Source: Quillaja saponaria (taxonomy: Eukaryota > Streptophyta > Magnoliopsida > Fabales > Quillajaceae). Taken from it: a stretch of DNA of 64,000 nt. Position 1 is the first letter of the stretch. Each line of letters starts with the position of its first letter. The stretch spans positions 682,001 through 746,000 of the forward strand of contig CM055617.1 of assembly GCA_029379385.1 (NCBI GenBank), read 5' to 3'. Under the pieces are notes generated by a model. That model was not told the origin of the DNA. It searched no databases and saw only the letters and a list, made by a program, of their open reading frames with translations. Both the position numbers and the translations under genes were made by a program. Positions 62,098-64,000 of this stretch are shown piece after piece.

Positions 62098-64000
62098 TCA
62101 TCCTTCAGCCTTCTGAGCCTTTTCCACATATGCCTGCAAGAGAAAAAGGGAAATCATAATAAATGGATTATAAGCATAACCATATGTAAATATTTTAACA
62201 CCACTGTTTCCTGTGACTGAACTAGTTTCAGTGGCAAGCCTCATTCCACTGTTAAAGCTTTTATAGAGAATCAAATACTACAAAAACATTTGTGGTCACT
62301 AATCCACACTAAGAGGCTGTTTCAATTATAAGGTTTTAGCCAGACAATTTTATTTTTTAATAAAAAATCTTGATTATTTACAAATCTAAGATGAGAAAAA
62401 TAGAACTCAGAATCCTCAGATGTAAAATAACAATGAGTGAAGTGCAGCACCACTGACCTGTACAAGTTTGTTAAGCTTTGGCTTTGAAAACGATAAATAA
62501 TGGTCAATTTTCTCTTGCGTCTGAGGAACATGAACCCCTTGCACAGTACCAGTTACTTTGTCAACCACTTTCTTCACTATAGTTTTGTAGTCCTCTTTCG
62601 TGATTTTACCTTCCTTCCATGTTGGTTTCAGAAGCTCCTTAACAAACTCCACCAAGGAAAATTTAAATGCACGAATCCCCTTCACATCCTTGCTTTTCTT
62701 TCCCTCATCAGTGCCGCCATCTACGTTCAGATTTTCCAAGGAACCATTCTCTTTTTTATTTTCATTCTCATCTTGAGCTTGTTTACTTTCCTCAGCCATC
62801 AGTCCATCGGTATTCTTAATAAGCCCACAATACTCACCCTGCTGCAACTGAGTTAACTGTTCAGTCCTTTCAATACACTTTTCTTCAAAATTGTTAATTT
62901 TATAATGATCACCAGAATTTTGTCTATCTGAACTAGATAACTGGGATGGCCTTTCTGGTTTTGCTTCTGCAACAACAGGATTTGGAGAAAAGCCCGGGGG
63001 CATCCCGCTCTCATCAGCCTTCTTTGGCTCAATGCTATCACATATTGGATCATACCGCTTCTGGAATCCAATAGCCGTATCTGAGTTGACGGATGCTGTA
63101 GAAACTGGATTAACAGACCCTTCATATTTGGAAAAGGAAGGAGCATTCTGTGCATCCTGATAATTTAAAGCAGCGTAAAGCTGTGGAAGCTGCTGGCCTG
63201 TTCCTAAAATGTGGGCTAGAGAAGCCGAGAGATTAGTAAGTTGCGCAAGCTGTTCAGTGCTTACTGTATCCTGGGTCCGGCGGAATTCTGACATTAACTT
63301 GTAATGGGTTTGAATGCACAATATTTGGTTTGATGCTGGACTGTTTCTCAGTATATCCTGCCTGGTTTTCTAAAACTTCTCCAAATCCTTCTCTTGGAGG
63401 GACAATGGGTACTGCAACCTTACTTTGTCCCGCTACATGGAAGCTCGAAGAATACAAAGCACTTACATTTTGTCCATTGTGATTTAAGCCTTCTCCTGGA
63501 AGAAAAGTATGAAAAAAATTAGATGAACGCCTGAAATAAGACTACAAATTCACCTTATTATATGTCAATACATTGGCAACATCTCTCTGAAATTGCAGTT
63601 CTACAGAATTTAAGATTTTTAAATTGCCAAGGGATGCATATTAATAGGACCATAAAGCATCTGTTTACCTGAAGCAGTTTGATTGCCTATCACATTTATT
63701 TGTGGCTAAGTATGTATTACTCAGAGTTAAGCCCTGTGTTTTCTGTATGTGATCATCTTTAACAGGATTAGAAGGTTCCACGGTGTAATTCCAATCAGGA
63801 GACATGTCATCACCAAGCCATTTCTCTGTAACTTTTGACTCGGGAATCTCCATGCTGGTGCCAGCATTTTCTATCTTCCACTGGTTTCCTTCTTTTTTCT
63901 CATTATCAACAATTTGGTCACCACGTACTTTGTTCTTGTCCAAACTATGGCCCCACCCATCACCTCCAGGCAAAGTAGTGAATCCAGGCTCAGGCCAGCT
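62098..64000 (-). CDS. 3' part of a CCCH zinc-finger-type protein with SRI-like C-terminus (C3H38/55-like), two apparent frameshifts
   Basis: Exons seen: 63669 to beyond 64000, 62458-63495, and 62098-62133. The C-terminus ([60 protein letters not shown], ending EKAQKAEG) resembles the SRI domain, which binds the phosphorylated tail of RNA polymerase II. I recall this C-terminus in plant CCCH-finger proteins C3H38/C3H55; no CCCH finger falls inside the window, so that part is inference. Earlier parts include [20 protein letters not shown] and [18 protein letters not shown] with Gln-rich sequence. The frame must change near 63293 (CCGCCGGACC) and near 63693 (ACAAATAAATG) to join the pieces; each fits one extra base or an unrecognised mini-intron. 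The 5' end lies off the right edge. Confidence 0.65.

Noticed and set aside
1..64000. CRISPR arrays, bacterial-type operons, rRNA or functional tRNA genes
   Set aside because: None seen; the genome is eukaryotic, and the two tRNA-like sites lack a full tRNA fold.

Overview
This window is nuclear DNA from a flowering plant, most likely a eudicot. It is AT-rich, its genes are intron-rich with GT-AG splicing, and it carries plant-only families: YUCCA flavin monooxygenase, PPR protein, inactive FtsH, trichome-birefringence-like protein, and PI4-kinase beta with plant charged repeats. I built the gene models by joining open frames at GT/AG sites and matching protein patterns from memory; no search was run.

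Layout, left to right. 1-6486 (-): 5' seven exons of a PI4-kinase beta, with a solo LTR and a 26-nt G run inside its introns; the catalytic domain lies off the left edge. 7.1-10.5 kb: AT-rich, no gene. 10.5-12.3 kb (+): intact YUCCA10/11-like gene. 12.0-20.6 kb: three-copy tandem array, each unit holding the YUCCA last exon, its 3' flank and a reverse-strand GH18 chitinase-like (pseudo)gene. 21.8-27.8 kb (+): O-fucosyltransferase-family gene with one extra base. 28.3-28.8 kb: complete hAT-type MITE. 29.2-39.1 kb (+): FTSHI4, with the protease zinc motif lost. 40.2-42.9 kb (-): PLP-dependent class-V aminotransferase. 44.4 kb (+): orphan first exon of an alcohol dehydrogenase. 45.3-45.8 kb (+): decayed invertase/pectin-methylesterase inhibitor gene. 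46.9-52.0 kb (+): FAS2, the CAF-1 WD40 subunit, with E2F-like promoter sites and a 33-nt coding minisatellite. 52.8-54.3 kb (+): PPR gene. 55.7-56.3 kb (-): broken TED7-like proline-rich gene. 58.4-60.4 kb (-): TBL gene. 62.1-64.0 kb (-): 3' part of a CCCH-finger-type gene with an SRI-like C-terminus.

The genes do not form a pathway. They cover lipid signalling, auxin synthesis, protein glycosylation, chloroplast protein import, chromatin assembly, RNA processing and wall acetylation. From memory, several have Arabidopsis counterparts close together on chromosome 5 (PI4KB1, TBL12, FTSHI4, an O-fucosyltransferase, C/VIF2 and FAS2), so this looks like a conserved syntenic block loosened by local duplication and small transposons.

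Two matters affect reading. Several otherwise well-conserved genes carry isolated +1 insertions that could be assembly errors rather than real pseudogenisation. The most distinctive local structure is the YUCCA/GH18 tandem array.
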